NCBI GenBank assembly: GCA_947651225.1
Contig: CANSYK010000030.1
Span: 1-39,385, forward strand
Reading direction: 5' to 3'
DNA from: an uncultured bacterium
GTDB lineage: Bacteria; Bacillota; Clostridia; Lachnospirales; Lachnospiraceae
Length of the DNA: 39,385 nucleotides
The stretch's first letter is position 1. Each line of letters opens with the position of its first letter. The notes under the pieces were generated by a model, which ran no database searches, was not told the DNA's origin, and worked only from the letters and a program-made list of their open reading frames with translations. This document shows, piece after piece, positions 16,403 through 24,141 of this stretch. The translations under genes were made by a program, and so were the position numbers.

Positions 16403-17509
16403 ATGACAAAAGACAGAAAAAAAATGCTAGTACTGCTTGCCTTAGTTTTGGTAGCAGGAATTGTGATAGGGGTTGTTGCGGTAAATGGATACCAGGCGGT
16501 GGAAAAACGGCAGGCAGAGAAGAAGCAGGAGAAGGCAGATGCTGATTATGCAGCAGAAGAATGTGTAACGCTTGGAAAATATAAAGGGCTTGAAGTTTCC
16601 CTGATACCGACAGAGGAAGATATTCAGATAGAAGTAGACAGTCTTTTGGAAGAGCATACCGAATATGAGCAGAAAAAAGGAATTGCGGAAGAATATGATA
16701 TGGTATATGCTGAATTTGACGGATACGTTGATGGAAAAAAGCAGGAGAGTACTTGTGGCAAGGAACTGATTTCGCTTGGTTCTGGTGAGTGGCTGCCGGG
16801 CTTTGAGGAGGCATTTATCGGGGTCAAGACAGGGACTAAGATTGAGTTTTCGGTTGAGGTGCCAGAGGGACAGTATGGTGATGATGAGCTTGATGGAAAG
16901 ACGATTACATTCAAGGCAAAACTTCTTTATATCTGTGGAGATTCTATTATTCCAGAATATAATGATGAATTTGTGGAAGCTATCTCAGAATATAAAACGG
17001 TTGAGGAATATAATGAATATTTAGCAAAGAAGATAGAAAAAGATTATAAAGAAGATAAACTGGAACTTGCCTGGTCAGAAGTGTATGATAGCAGTGAAGT
17101 GACACATTATCCTGAGCCATTGTTGAAGTCAGCGCAGACAGAAGTTTTAAATGGATATTATGATATGGCTGATATTTATGGCGTTAGCCATGATGAAATT
17201 TTTCAGCAGTTTGGGTGTGATGATGAGGAGGACTTTAAAGAAACACAGCTTGAAGAACTGGCACAGGATACAGCAAAAGATACTCTGGTGGCAGAAGCGA
17301 TTGCCAATAAGGAGGGAATTAGTTATACAGAACAGGAATACAATGACGTTGTAAAGGATGAATATGAGTATAATACAGATACGTATGACAGTAAAAAAGA
17401 GTATGAAAAGGACAACAAAGAATACTTGGAGCGTATTGCCCTGATGAATGTGGTAAAAGAATGGCTTGGAGAAAATACGACATTTATTACTTCAAAGGAT
17501 AAAAAGTAG
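16403..17509 (+). CDS. Membrane-anchored trigger-factor-like peptidyl-prolyl isomerase
   Basis: The protein has about 368 residues from the ATG at 16403, preceded by GGAGGTAA; two upstream in-frame ATGs lack this. An N-terminal lysine-rich start and hydrophobic segment (MLVLLALVLVAGIVIGVVAV) anchor it, with the rest outside. Residues about 70-190 form an FKBP-type domain of the trigger-factor kind (DMVYAEFDGYVDGK, SGEWLPGFEEAFIGVKTG, FSVEVPEGQYG, KTITFKAKL). The remaining 170 residues are helical and acidic like the trigger-factor C-terminal arms. The ribosome-binding N-domain of true trigger factor is absent. It is probably an extracytoplasmic foldase. The next gene starts 13 bases after its stop, indicating an operon. 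Confidence 0.75.
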   Translation: MTKDRKKMLVLLALVLVAGIVIGVVAVNGYQAVEKRQAEKKQEKADADYAAEECVTLGKYKGLEVSLIPTEEDIQIEVDSLLEEHTEYEQKKGIAEEYDMVYAEFDGYVDGKKQESTCGKELISLGSGEWLPGFEEAFIGVKTGTKIEFSVEVPEGQYGDDELDGKTITFKAKLLYICGDSIIPEYNDEFVEAISEYKTVEEYNEYLAKKIEKDYKEDKLELAWSEVYDSSEVTHYPEPLLKSAQTEVLNGYYDMADIYGVSHDEIFQQFGCDDEEDFKETQLEELAQDTAKDTLVAEAIANKEGISYTEQEYNDVVKDEYEYNTDTYDSKKEYEKDNKEYLERIALMNVVKEWLGENTTFITSKDKK

Positions 17510-17522
17510 AATGGAGATTAAG

Positions 17523-18128
17523 ATGGAGAAGAAATATGTATTGGATGGTTACTCTTTTCCGACAGCAACAGAATATGAACGGGCAAAAAAGGAAAAAGAA
17601 ACGATTGCTTATTTAACAGCAAATACAGACATGAGCAATATGAAAGAGGTTTATAAGGTCTATAAGCTTGCGATTGAGAAAAAATCTTTTCAGACGGTTT
17701 TTGGCTTGTCGTATATGCAGGAGCTGCGTACACGTCTGGTTGGTTCCGGGATTGTGTCCGCAGATGTGATTGAGCCGGTTCCGGTAAGCAGGAGTTTTGA
17801 AGTTATCCGGAGGAGTGGTGATAAAAGAGTTGAATCTGGCAAGGATGCAGGAAAAATGAGTTCTGCAGCGGTGGAAAAAGAGGTAAAGAAGTATCAGGAG
17901 GCATATCAAAAGGCAAAGGCGGGCAGTGTGATTAAGAACTTTTTGATTGTTGTTTTGGTTGTGGTGGTTGGGGGAATGTTATATATTACCAGCAAATACC
18001 AGTATTCGTTTTTGACGTATTTTACCAATTATGAGGAGAAAATCCGGGAAGAGATTGTGAATGAGTATGAGGAATGGGAAACTCAGCTTGAAGAGCGTGA
18101 AAAAGAGTTGAATGAACAACAAAAATAG
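17523..18128 (+). CDS. Unknown single-pass membrane protein with coiled-coil tail
   Basis: The protein has 201 residues from the ATG at 17523, supported by GGAG seven bases upstream. I do not recognise the family. The N-terminal 130 residues are charged and soluble (FPTATEYERAKKEKETIAYL, then SFQTVFGLSYMQELRTRLVG). One strong membrane segment follows (NFLIVVLVVVVGGMLYIT), then a short acidic coiled coil (REEIVNEYEEWETQLEEREK). The N-terminal part is probably cytoplasmic. It starts 13 bases after the foldase gene, so the two may act together at the membrane, but that is only inference from spacing. Confidence 0.7.
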   Translation: MEKKYVLDGYSFPTATEYERAKKEKETIAYLTANTDMSNMKEVYKVYKLAIEKKSFQTVFGLSYMQELRTRLVGSGIVSADVIEPVPVSRSFEVIRRSGDKRVESGKDAGKMSSAAVEKEVKKYQEAYQKAKAGSVIKNFLIVVLVVVVGGMLYITSKYQYSFLTYFTNYEEKIREEIVNEYEEWETQLEEREKELNEQQK

Positions 18129-18188
18129 GAAACTGCTGATAGGGACGGAAACAGTGCTTATGTGAATTTGGTATACAGGAGGCAGCTT

Positions 18189-18860
18189 ATGGACAAATTG
18201 AAGATTTTAGTAGTAGATGATGAGGCAAGGATGCGGAAGCTGGTCAGGGACTTTCTGGTAAAACAGGATTTTGAAGTCTTAGAGGCTGGTGATGGTGAAA
18301 AAGCGGTGGAGCTTTTTTATGACAATAAGGATATTGCTCTGATTATACTGGATGTTATGATGCCTAAAATGGATGGCTGGGAAGTATGCCGTGAAATCCG
18401 CCATTATTCGCAGGTGCCAATTATAATGCTGACAGCGAAAAGTGATGAAAAGGATGAACTGCTGGGGTTCGAGCTTGGCGTGGATGAATATATTTCAAAA
18501 CCGTTCAGCCCGAAGATTCTGGTGGCAAGAGTAGAAGCGATTTTGCGCCGAACCAATGCAATCGGTGAGGATAAAAAAGAAATTGGAGGAATTGTGCTTG
18601 ATCAGGCGGCGCATGAAGTAACGATTGATGGGAAGCAGGTTGAGCTTAGTTTTAAGGAATTTGAATTATTGACGTATTTTATTGAGAACCAGGGAATTGC
18701 ATTGTCCAGGGAGAGGATCTTAAATAACGTTTGGGATTATGATTATTTTGGGGACGCACGGACGATCGATACCCATGTAAAAAAGCTTCGCAGCAAGCTG
18801 GGAGAGAAGGGGGCGTATATTAAAACAATCTGGGGAATGGGGTATAAGTTTGACTTATAA
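18189..18860 (+). CDS. OmpR/PhoB-family response regulator
   Basis: The protein has 224 residues. The receiver domain has KILVVDDEARMRKLV at the N-terminus, the phospho-acceptor Asp in LIILDVMMPKMDGWEV, and K in YISKPFSPKIL. The DNA-binding winged helix has ELSFKEFELLTYFIENQG and RTIDTHVKKLRSKLG, ending TIWGMGYKFD. All residues needed for activity are present. The start at 18189 follows AGGAGG by five bases; an upstream in-frame ATG at 18162 lacks one. No histidine kinase follows: the next features are hairpins and a terminator. It is an orphan regulator here, with its partner elsewhere. Confidence 0.92.
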   Translation: MDKLKILVVDDEARMRKLVRDFLVKQDFEVLEAGDGEKAVELFYDNKDIALIILDVMMPKMDGWEVCREIRHYSQVPIIMLTAKSDEKDELLGFELGVDEYISKPFSPKILVARVEAILRRTNAIGEDKKEIGGIVLDQAAHEVTIDGKQVELSFKEFELLTYFIENQGIALSRERILNNVWDYDYFGDARTIDTHVKKLRSKLGEKGAYIKTIWGMGYKFDL

Positions 18861-18881
18861 GTGAAAGATATAAAGTAATTC

Positions 18882-19018
18882 TTATAGTAAACGAAAAAAA
18901 CGCTTGCGTTTTGCTTCGTTTACAGCGCCGGATACACGCTGCAAAGCAGCATAACTTCCTATGTGTATCCGTGCGCATCCATTATAGTTAACGCATGTAT
19001 TTTATGCGTTTACTATAA
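18882..19018. repeat. Nested hairpin element with TTATAGTAAACG ends
   Basis: TTATAGTAAACG (18882-18893) is the inverted complement of CGTTTACTATAA (19007-19018). Inside are three stem-loops: AAACG...CGTTT with an inner AAACGC-TT-GCGTTT (18889-18922), GGATACAC...GTGTATCC enclosing GCTGC-AAA-GCAGC (about 18930-18971), and TTATAGTTAACGCAT pairing with ATGCGTTTACTATAA (18982-19018). It is a compact palindromic unit without coding capacity, lying between a regulator stop and a terminator. It may be a MITE or a structured 3' region. Confidence 0.7.
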
Positions 19019-19025
19019 CAAAAAA

Positions 19026-19057
19026 GGGGCATCAGCACAGGCTGATGCCCCTTTTTT
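19026..19057 (+). terminator. Strong terminator after the response regulator
   Basis: GGGGCATCAGC-ACAG-GCTGATGCCCC followed by TTTTTT, with an A run on the other side, so it is usable in both directions. Confidence 0.92.
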
Positions 19058-19062
19058 GTTAT

Positions 19063-19080
19063 AGCGTGTTTGAAAATTGC
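19063..19080 (-). repeat. Terminal fragment of the dispersed palindromic repeat
   Basis: AGCGTGTTTGAAAATTGC is the repeat's outer end with nothing of its interior. Confidence 0.6.
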
Positions 19081-19189
19081 GATAAAGGAAGAAGGATACT
19101 AAAAAAGAGAGGTTTTTGTATATTCTGCATAAAAATGGGGATAATAAATTGTGCAAAAGGCCGAATTGGGAAAAAAAGAAAAAAAGTGA

Positions 19190-19239
19190 TTGAAAACGTT
19201 TCCGATACGTGTTATTATCTGAACATAGGAAACGTTTCC
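19190..19239 (+). promoter_or_regulatory. Promoter with two LacI-type operators
   Basis: TTGAAA (19190-19195), 17 bases, TATTAT (19213-19218). Operator 1, GAAAACGTTTCC (19192-19203), overlaps the -35 and spacer. Operator 2, GGAAACGTTTCC (19228-19239), is a perfect 12-bp palindrome near the expected transcription start. Their centres are 36 bp apart. LacI-family repressors bind such central-CG palindromes, so a repressor should block both polymerase binding and clearance. The LacI gene at 24142 is the obvious candidate; CcpA is another possibility. Confidence 0.8.
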
Positions 19240-19327
19240 AATACATATTATCCTAAGGTTAGAGGAATTATATGATTGGATATGGAAGCACTGAAAACCA
19301 ATATTTTAAAGAAAAGGAGAAAAGACG

Positions 19328-20656
19328 ATGAGAAAAAAACTATTAAGTGCAGCATTATGTTTAACAATGACTGCAACCTTATTTTCAGGTTGCGGGAGCG
19401 ACAGCGGTTCTAAGAAAGGCGGTGATGATTCCAAGGGTAAGGTTTATTATCTAAACTTTAAGCCGGAGCAGGGAGATGACTGGAAGGCGCTGGCAGAGGA
19501 GTACACAAAGGAGACTGGTGTTGAGGTCAAGGTAGTAACAGCAGCATCAGGAACGTATGAGCAGACTTTAAAGTCAGAAATAGCAAAGACGGATGCGCCT
19601 ACCATGTTTCAGGTAAACGGACCTGTTGGTCTGGCTACATGGAAGGATTACTGCTATGACCTGAAAGATTCCGATCTTTACAAGCAGGTAAAGAGTGATG
19701 ATTTTGTGTTAAAAGAGGGCGACAAGGTTTCTGGTATTGCGTATGTTATTGAGACATATGGCATTATCTACAATAAGACATTGCTTGCAAAGTATTGTGA
19801 AATGGATGGCGCAAAGATCAAGGATGCTTCTGAAATCAATAGTTTTGCAAAGTTAAAAGAAGTAGCGGATGATATTCAGGCAAAGAAGAAAGATTTAGGT
19901 GTTGATGGTGCATTTACATCTGCAGGTATGGATTCTTCTTCTGACTGGAGATTTAAGACACATCTTGTAAACCTTCCAATCTACTATGAGTACAAGGCAG
20001 ATGGTATTGATTCAACAGAGGCAATTAAAGGAACATATCTTGAGCAGTACAAGCAGATATTTGACCTTTATTTAGAGGATTCTACCTGTGATCCAAAGCT
20101 GCTTGCAAGCAAGACAGGGGATGAGTCAGCAGCAGAATTTGCTACAAGCAAGGCAGTATTTTATCAGAACGGAACATGGGCATATGGTGATATTACAAAG
20201 AATGGCTTGAAGGATGAAGATCTGGGAATGCTTCCAATTTATATTGGCGTTGATGGTGAGGAAAATCAGGGGCTTTGCACTGGTTCCGAAAATTACTGGT
20301 GTGTAAACAGCAAAGCATCAGAAGCTGATATCAAGGCAACCTTAGACTTTATGAACTGGTGTGTGACAAGCGACAAAGGCCGTGACAAGATTGCCAATAA
20401 GATGGGATTTGTAACACCATTCAAATCATTTGATGATGGTTATTCAGCAAAGAACCCTCTGATTCAGGCAGATTCCGATTTGCTTGCAGCAGGAAAGACA
20501 CCTGTTTCATGGAACTTCTCAACAATTCCTTCTGAGGAATGGAAGAATAATGTAGGGGCAGCTTTAACAGAATATGCTCAGGGCACGGGCAAATGGGATG
20601 AAGTTCAGAAAGCATTTGTTGACGGCTGGGCAGAGCAGTATCAGGCTACACATTAA
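19328..20656 (+). CDS. Sugar ABC transporter substrate-binding lipoprotein (family 1)
   Basis: The protein has 442 residues. The signal peptide MRKKLLSAALCLTMTATLFS is followed by a lipobox Cys (LFSGC), so the protein is lipid-anchored outside the membrane. The mature part has the family 1 solute-binding layout: YLNFKPEQGDDWKALAEEYT near the start, TMFQVNGP, ETYGIIYNK, and a C-terminal region ending PSEEWKNNVGAALTEYAQGT. It is followed by two permeases and a 4-alpha-glucanotransferase, so malto-oligosaccharide is the likely ligand. It starts about 100 bases after the LacI-controlled promoter and is the first gene of the operon. Its codon use suggests high expression. The ligand is inferred from context. 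Confidence 0.92.
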   Translation: MRKKLLSAALCLTMTATLFSGCGSDSGSKKGGDDSKGKVYYLNFKPEQGDDWKALAEEYTKETGVEVKVVTAASGTYEQTLKSEIAKTDAPTMFQVNGPVGLATWKDYCYDLKDSDLYKQVKSDDFVLKEGDKVSGIAYVIETYGIIYNKTLLAKYCEMDGAKIKDASEINSFAKLKEVADDIQAKKKDLGVDGAFTSAGMDSSSDWRFKTHLVNLPIYYEYKADGIDSTEAIKGTYLEQYKQIFDLYLEDSTCDPKLLASKTGDESAAEFATSKAVFYQNGTWAYGDITKNGLKDEDLGMLPIYIGVDGEENQGLCTGSENYWCVNSKASEADIKATLDFMNWCVTSDKGRDKIANKMGFVTPFKSFDDGYSAKNPLIQADSDLLAAGKTPVSWNFSTIPSEEWKNNVGAALTEYAQGTGKWDEVQKAFVDGWAEQYQATH

Positions 20657-20688
20657 TATAACCAGAATGTTATATTAAAAGGAATGAC

Positions 20689-20732
20689 AGGGCGTGTTTG
20701 CAGATTGCAGAAATGAATTTCAAACACGCTCT
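20689..20732. repeat. Minimal copy of the dispersed palindromic repeat (44 bp)
   Basis: AGGGCGTGTTTG at one end and CAAACACGCTCT at the other are inverted repeats around GCAGATTGCAGAAATG. Only the ends of the 181-bp unit remain. It lies between the binding-protein and first permease genes, where an RNA hairpin could lower read-through or protect the upstream message. Confidence 0.75.
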
Positions 20733-20778
20733 GTTTGACAAAAGACCTGACCACTTCTGAGAAAGGGAGGAGGAAATA

Positions 20779-21621
20779 ATGAATCATTCGATTAAAAAAT
20801 ATTTTCCTATTTTTGTTTTGCCGACATTGGCAGCATTTGTGATTGGATTTATTGTTCCTTTTATATTGGGGATCTATTTATCTTTTTGCAAGTTTACGAC
20901 GGTAACAGATGCAGAATTTGTGGGGATTAGCAACTATATAAAGATATTTGGGGATAAAAACTTTTTACATTCTATCTGGTTTACGGCATTGTTTACCGTA
21001 GTTTCTGTTGTAACAATTAACCTGCTTGCCTTTATTGTTGCAATGCTTTTGACAAAAGGCTTTAAGGGAACCAATATTTTCCGTACTGTATTTTTTATGC
21101 CGAATCTGATTGGCGGTATCGTTTTAGGATACATCTGGCAGATTATTTTAAATGGTATTCTGGCACATTTTGGTGTGACAATGCAGTATAGTGCTACTTA
21201 TGGGTTCTGGGGATTGATTATCCTGATGAACTGGCAGCAGATTGGTTATATGATGATTATCTATATTGCAGGTATTCAGAATATTCCAACAGAATTAATT
21301 GAGGCAGCTAAAATTGATGGGGCAACCTCATGGCAGGCTTTAAAGAACGTGACATTGCCTATGGTAATGCCTTCTATTACAATTTGTACATTTTTAACAC
21401 TGACAAATGGCTTTAAGCTTTTTGACCAGAACTTGGCATTGACTGGCGGCGGTCCTTCCCATCAGTCAGAGATGATGGCTCTTAATATTTTCGATACGTT
21501 CTATGCGAAGATGGGATATGAAGGGGTAGGCCGGGCAAAAGCAGTTATTTTCTTTATTTTGGTTGCATTAATTGCTTTTGTTCAGCTTAGGGCAACAAGG
21601 AGTAAGGAGGTGCAGCAGTAA
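20779..21621 (+). CDS. Sugar ABC transporter permease (MalF-like)
   Basis: The protein has 280 residues with six hydrophobic segments. The cytoplasmic EAA loop that contacts the ATPase is TELIEAAKIDGATSWQALKN followed by VTLPMVMP. TGGGPSHQSEMMALNIFD is typical of the MalF/LacF group. GGGAGGAGG gives the ribosome site. The stop overlaps the start of the next permease by one base (TAATG), so the two are translationally coupled. It is an inner-membrane subunit for malto-oligosaccharide import. No ATPase gene is nearby; a shared MsmK/MalK-type ATPase elsewhere is expected, as is common in Firmicutes. Confidence 0.92.
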   Translation: MNHSIKKYFPIFVLPTLAAFVIGFIVPFILGIYLSFCKFTTVTDAEFVGISNYIKIFGDKNFLHSIWFTALFTVVSVVTINLLAFIVAMLLTKGFKGTNIFRTVFFMPNLIGGIVLGYIWQIILNGILAHFGVTMQYSATYGFWGLIILMNWQQIGYMMIIYIAGIQNIPTELIEAAKIDGATSWQALKNVTLPMVMPSITICTFLTLTNGFKLFDQNLALTGGGPSHQSEMMALNIFDTFYAKMGYEGVGRAKAVIFFILVALIAFVQLRATRSKEVQQ

Positions 21622-22499
21622 TGAATACGAAAAAACGAACCAGTAAAGAAGAGCAGTTTGGAGATACCAGCAAATTGAAGCATGGCTGGCTTTTAACTCT
21701 TATTTTTTCAATCTTTTCTGTGGTATTTATCAGTCCGATTTTTATTGTGCTGATGAATTCCTTTAAACAAAAGTCATTTATCAATCTGCAGCCTTTTTCT
21801 CTTCCAACAGGGGAAACTTTTGTGAAGCTGGAAAATTATGCAAGGGGACTTGAGCAGACGGGATTTTTTGATGCATTTAAGAATTCCCTGATAATAACGG
21901 TACTGTCTGTAGCGCTGATTATTCTTTGTACCTCCATGTGTGCATGGTATATTGCAAGGGTAAACAGTAAGGGGACGAATTTTTTGTATACGCTCTGTCT
22001 GTTTTCTATGATTGTGCCATTCCAGATGGTTATGTTTACCTTGTCAAAGGTTGCAGATATGTTAGGGCTTACGACACCGCTTGGAATTGTAATTGTATAT
22101 CTGGGATTTGGTGCGGGCCTGTCAGTATTTATGTTTGTCGGTTTTGTAAAGTCAATTCCTTTGGAAATTGAAGAAGCGGCAATGATTGATGGCTGTAACC
22201 CAATCCAGACATATTTTCAGGTGGTATTTCCAATCTTAAAGCCTACCTGTATTACTGTTGCAATTTTACAGGCTATGTGGGTATGGAACGATTACCTTCT
22301 TCCATATCTTGTACTTGATATTACAGAATATAAGACAATTCCGATTGCAATTCAGTACCTGAAGGGCGGATATGGTTCCGTTGACTGGGGCGCTATGATG
22401 GCGATGTTAGTATTAGCAATTATTCCAATTGTTATTTTCTACATGGCATGCCAGAAGCACATTATCAAGGGTGTGATTGCAGGTGCGGTGAAAGGATAG
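21621..22499 (+). CDS. Sugar ABC transporter permease (MalG-like)
   Basis: The protein has 292 residues with six membrane segments and a long first loop. The EAA motif is PLEIEEAAMIDGCNPIQTYF followed by QVVFPILKP. WVWNDYLLPYLVL and the end KHIIKGVIAGAVKG are characteristic of MalG-type permeases. It pairs with the preceding MalF-like subunit and overlaps it by one base. The glucanotransferase starts seven bases after its stop, so binding protein, permeases and enzyme form one operon. Confidence 0.92.
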   Translation: MNTKKRTSKEEQFGDTSKLKHGWLLTLIFSIFSVVFISPIFIVLMNSFKQKSFINLQPFSLPTGETFVKLENYARGLEQTGFFDAFKNSLIITVLSVALIILCTSMCAWYIARVNSKGTNFLYTLCLFSMIVPFQMVMFTLSKVADMLGLTTPLGIVIVYLGFGAGLSVFMFVGFVKSIPLEIEEAAMIDGCNPIQTYFQVVFPILKPTCITVAILQAMWVWNDYLLPYLVLDITEYKTIPIAIQYLKGGYGSVDWGAMMAMLVLAIIPIVIFYMACQKHIIKGVIAGAVKG

Positions 22500-22506
22500 G
22501 GACATT

Positions 22507-23997
22507 ATGAGAGCCAGTGGAGTTTTATTACCTGTTTCCGGCCTGCCGGGTGAATATGGTATTGGATGCTTTTCAAAAGAGGCATATAAGTTTGTGGACT
22601 TTTTAAAGAAAGCAGGGCAAAAGTACTGGCAGATATTGCCTGTCGGGCCGACGAGCTATGGGGATTCCCCATATCAGTCTTTTTCGACCTTTGCGGGGAA
22701 TCCTTACTTTATTAGCTTGGAAGATCTGATCGAGCAGGGACTTTTAACAAAGAATGAGTGTGACCAGGCTGATTTTGGGGAGTCTGATGACTCGATAGAT
22801 TATCATAAGCTGTATCTGGAACGATTTCAGCTTCTCAGAAAAGCTTATGAGCGAAGCAATATTACACAAAAAGAAGATTTTCTCAGATTCAGGGAAGAGA
22901 ATGCTTACTGGTTAAAGGACTATGCGATTTTCATGGCGGTCAAGACATTTTTTGGCGGGAAAAGCTTTGAGGAGTGGCCGGAGGATATCAGGCGCAGATG
23001 GGCATACGCAATGGATTATTACCAGAGGGAGCTTTATTTTGAAATAGAGTTTTATGAATACATTCAGTATGAATTTTACAGGGGATGGTTTCAGTTAAAG
23101 AAATATGCCAACGATAAAGGTATTAAGATTATAGGGGATATTCCGATTTATGTGGCATATGACAGTGCGGATGTATGGGCTCATCCAGAATTATTTCAAA
23201 TGGGGGCAAAAGGGACGCCGGTTGCGGTTGCAGGCTGCCCACCGGATGGGTTTTCTGCTACTGGCCAGTTATGGGGAAATCCACTGTATCGGTGGGATTA
23301 TCACAGGGATACCGGCTATGATTGGTGGATTCGGCGTATGGAAAAATGTACCCATTTATATGATGTGACTCGGATTGACCATTTCAGGGGGTTTGACCAG
23401 TATTTTTCCATTCCTGCAGGTGCTAAGGATGCCACAGAAGGACATTGGGAGCAAGGCCCGGGTATTGGCCTGTTCCATGCAATTAGGGCAAGGCTTGGCG
23501 ATGTACGAATTATAGCAGAAGATTTGGGGTATATTACAGACAGTGTGAGGAGACTGGTGTGGGAATCTGGGTTCCCCAATATGAAAATACTGGAGTTTGC
23601 CTTTGATTCGAGGGATTCCAGTGGCCCAGGAGAATATCTTCCTCATAATTACAATAAGAACTGTGTAGTATATACTGGGACACATGATAATGAAACCTTA
23701 TTTGGTTGGATTGACAATATATTGCCAGAAGAAGTAGAAATGGTTAGAAAATATATTGGAAGGGAAGTTGAAGGAAAAAGGGTGCTGGTTTCCGAATTAG
23801 TCAGACTGGCGCAGGCATCGGTTGCAGATTATTGTATTATCCCGATTCAGGATTATCTCTGCCTGGATAATACAGCGAGAATGAATACGCCTTCTACTGT
23901 GGGAACGAATTGGAAATGGCGTGTTTTAGCTGGTCAGTTAAGTGATAAACTGGCGGAACGAATGAAAGGGTATGCTGTAACATATGGCAGGATATAG
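22507..23997 (+). CDS. malQ: 4-alpha-glucanotransferase (amylomaltase, GH77)
   Basis: The protein has 496 residues, the usual length of bacterial MalQ. It transfers alpha-1,4-glucan segments between malto-oligosaccharides, releasing glucose, in the cytoplasm. GH77 motifs: LLPVSGLPGEYGIGCFSKEA at the start, GDSPYQSFSTFAGNP, DIPIYVAYDSADVW, nucleophile Asp near 291 in TRIDHFRGF, acid/base Glu near 338 in IIAEDLG, and the third carboxylate near 394 in GTHDNETLFGW. The C-terminus has MNTPSTVGTNWKWR. All catalytic residues are intact. It lies seven bases after the MalG-like gene and defines the operon as malto-oligosaccharide uptake and use. Confidence 0.96.
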   Translation: MRASGVLLPVSGLPGEYGIGCFSKEAYKFVDFLKKAGQKYWQILPVGPTSYGDSPYQSFSTFAGNPYFISLEDLIEQGLLTKNECDQADFGESDDSIDYHKLYLERFQLLRKAYERSNITQKEDFLRFREENAYWLKDYAIFMAVKTFFGGKSFEEWPEDIRRRWAYAMDYYQRELYFEIEFYEYIQYEFYRGWFQLKKYANDKGIKIIGDIPIYVAYDSADVWAHPELFQMGAKGTPVAVAGCPPDGFSATGQLWGNPLYRWDYHRDTGYDWWIRRMEKCTHLYDVTRIDHFRGFDQYFSIPAGAKDATEGHWEQGPGIGLFHAIRARLGDVRIIAEDLGYITDSVRRLVWESGFPNMKILEFAFDSRDSSGPGEYLPHNYNKNCVVYTGTHDNETLFGWIDNILPEEVEMVRKYIGREVEGKRVLVSELVRLAQASVADYCIIPIQDYLCLDNTARMNTPSTVGTNWKWRVLAGQLSDKLAERMKGYAVTYGRI

Positions 23998-24051
23998 TAA
24001 CAGCATAAGTTGCTATTCGCACATTGACCAAAACAGCAACCAGCATAAAGG

Positions 24052-24080
24052 CAAGGGCACTGGTATGACCAGTGCCCTTG
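24052..24080 (+). terminator. Hairpin after malQ, possible terminator
   Basis: A perfect 13-pair stem, CAAGGGCACTGGT and ACCAGTGCCCTTG, with an ATG loop. The tail (TTGACTTTAAT) is only weakly T-rich, and the next promoter's -35 starts at its last base. Termination of the malQ operon is likely but may be partial. Confidence 0.6.
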
Positions 24081-24110
24081 TTGACTTTAATATAATGCTT
24101 GTGATATGGT
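24081..24110 (+). promoter_or_regulatory. Promoter of the LacI-type regulator and DUF624 gene
   Basis: TTGACT (24081-24086), 18 bases, TATGGT (24105-24110), 31 bases before the start at 24142. No operator palindrome like those at 19192 and 19228 is visible here, so autoregulation is not evident. Confidence 0.45.
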
Positions 24111-24141
24111 ATAGGAAAATGAATGAAAAGAGGGCAACAGG

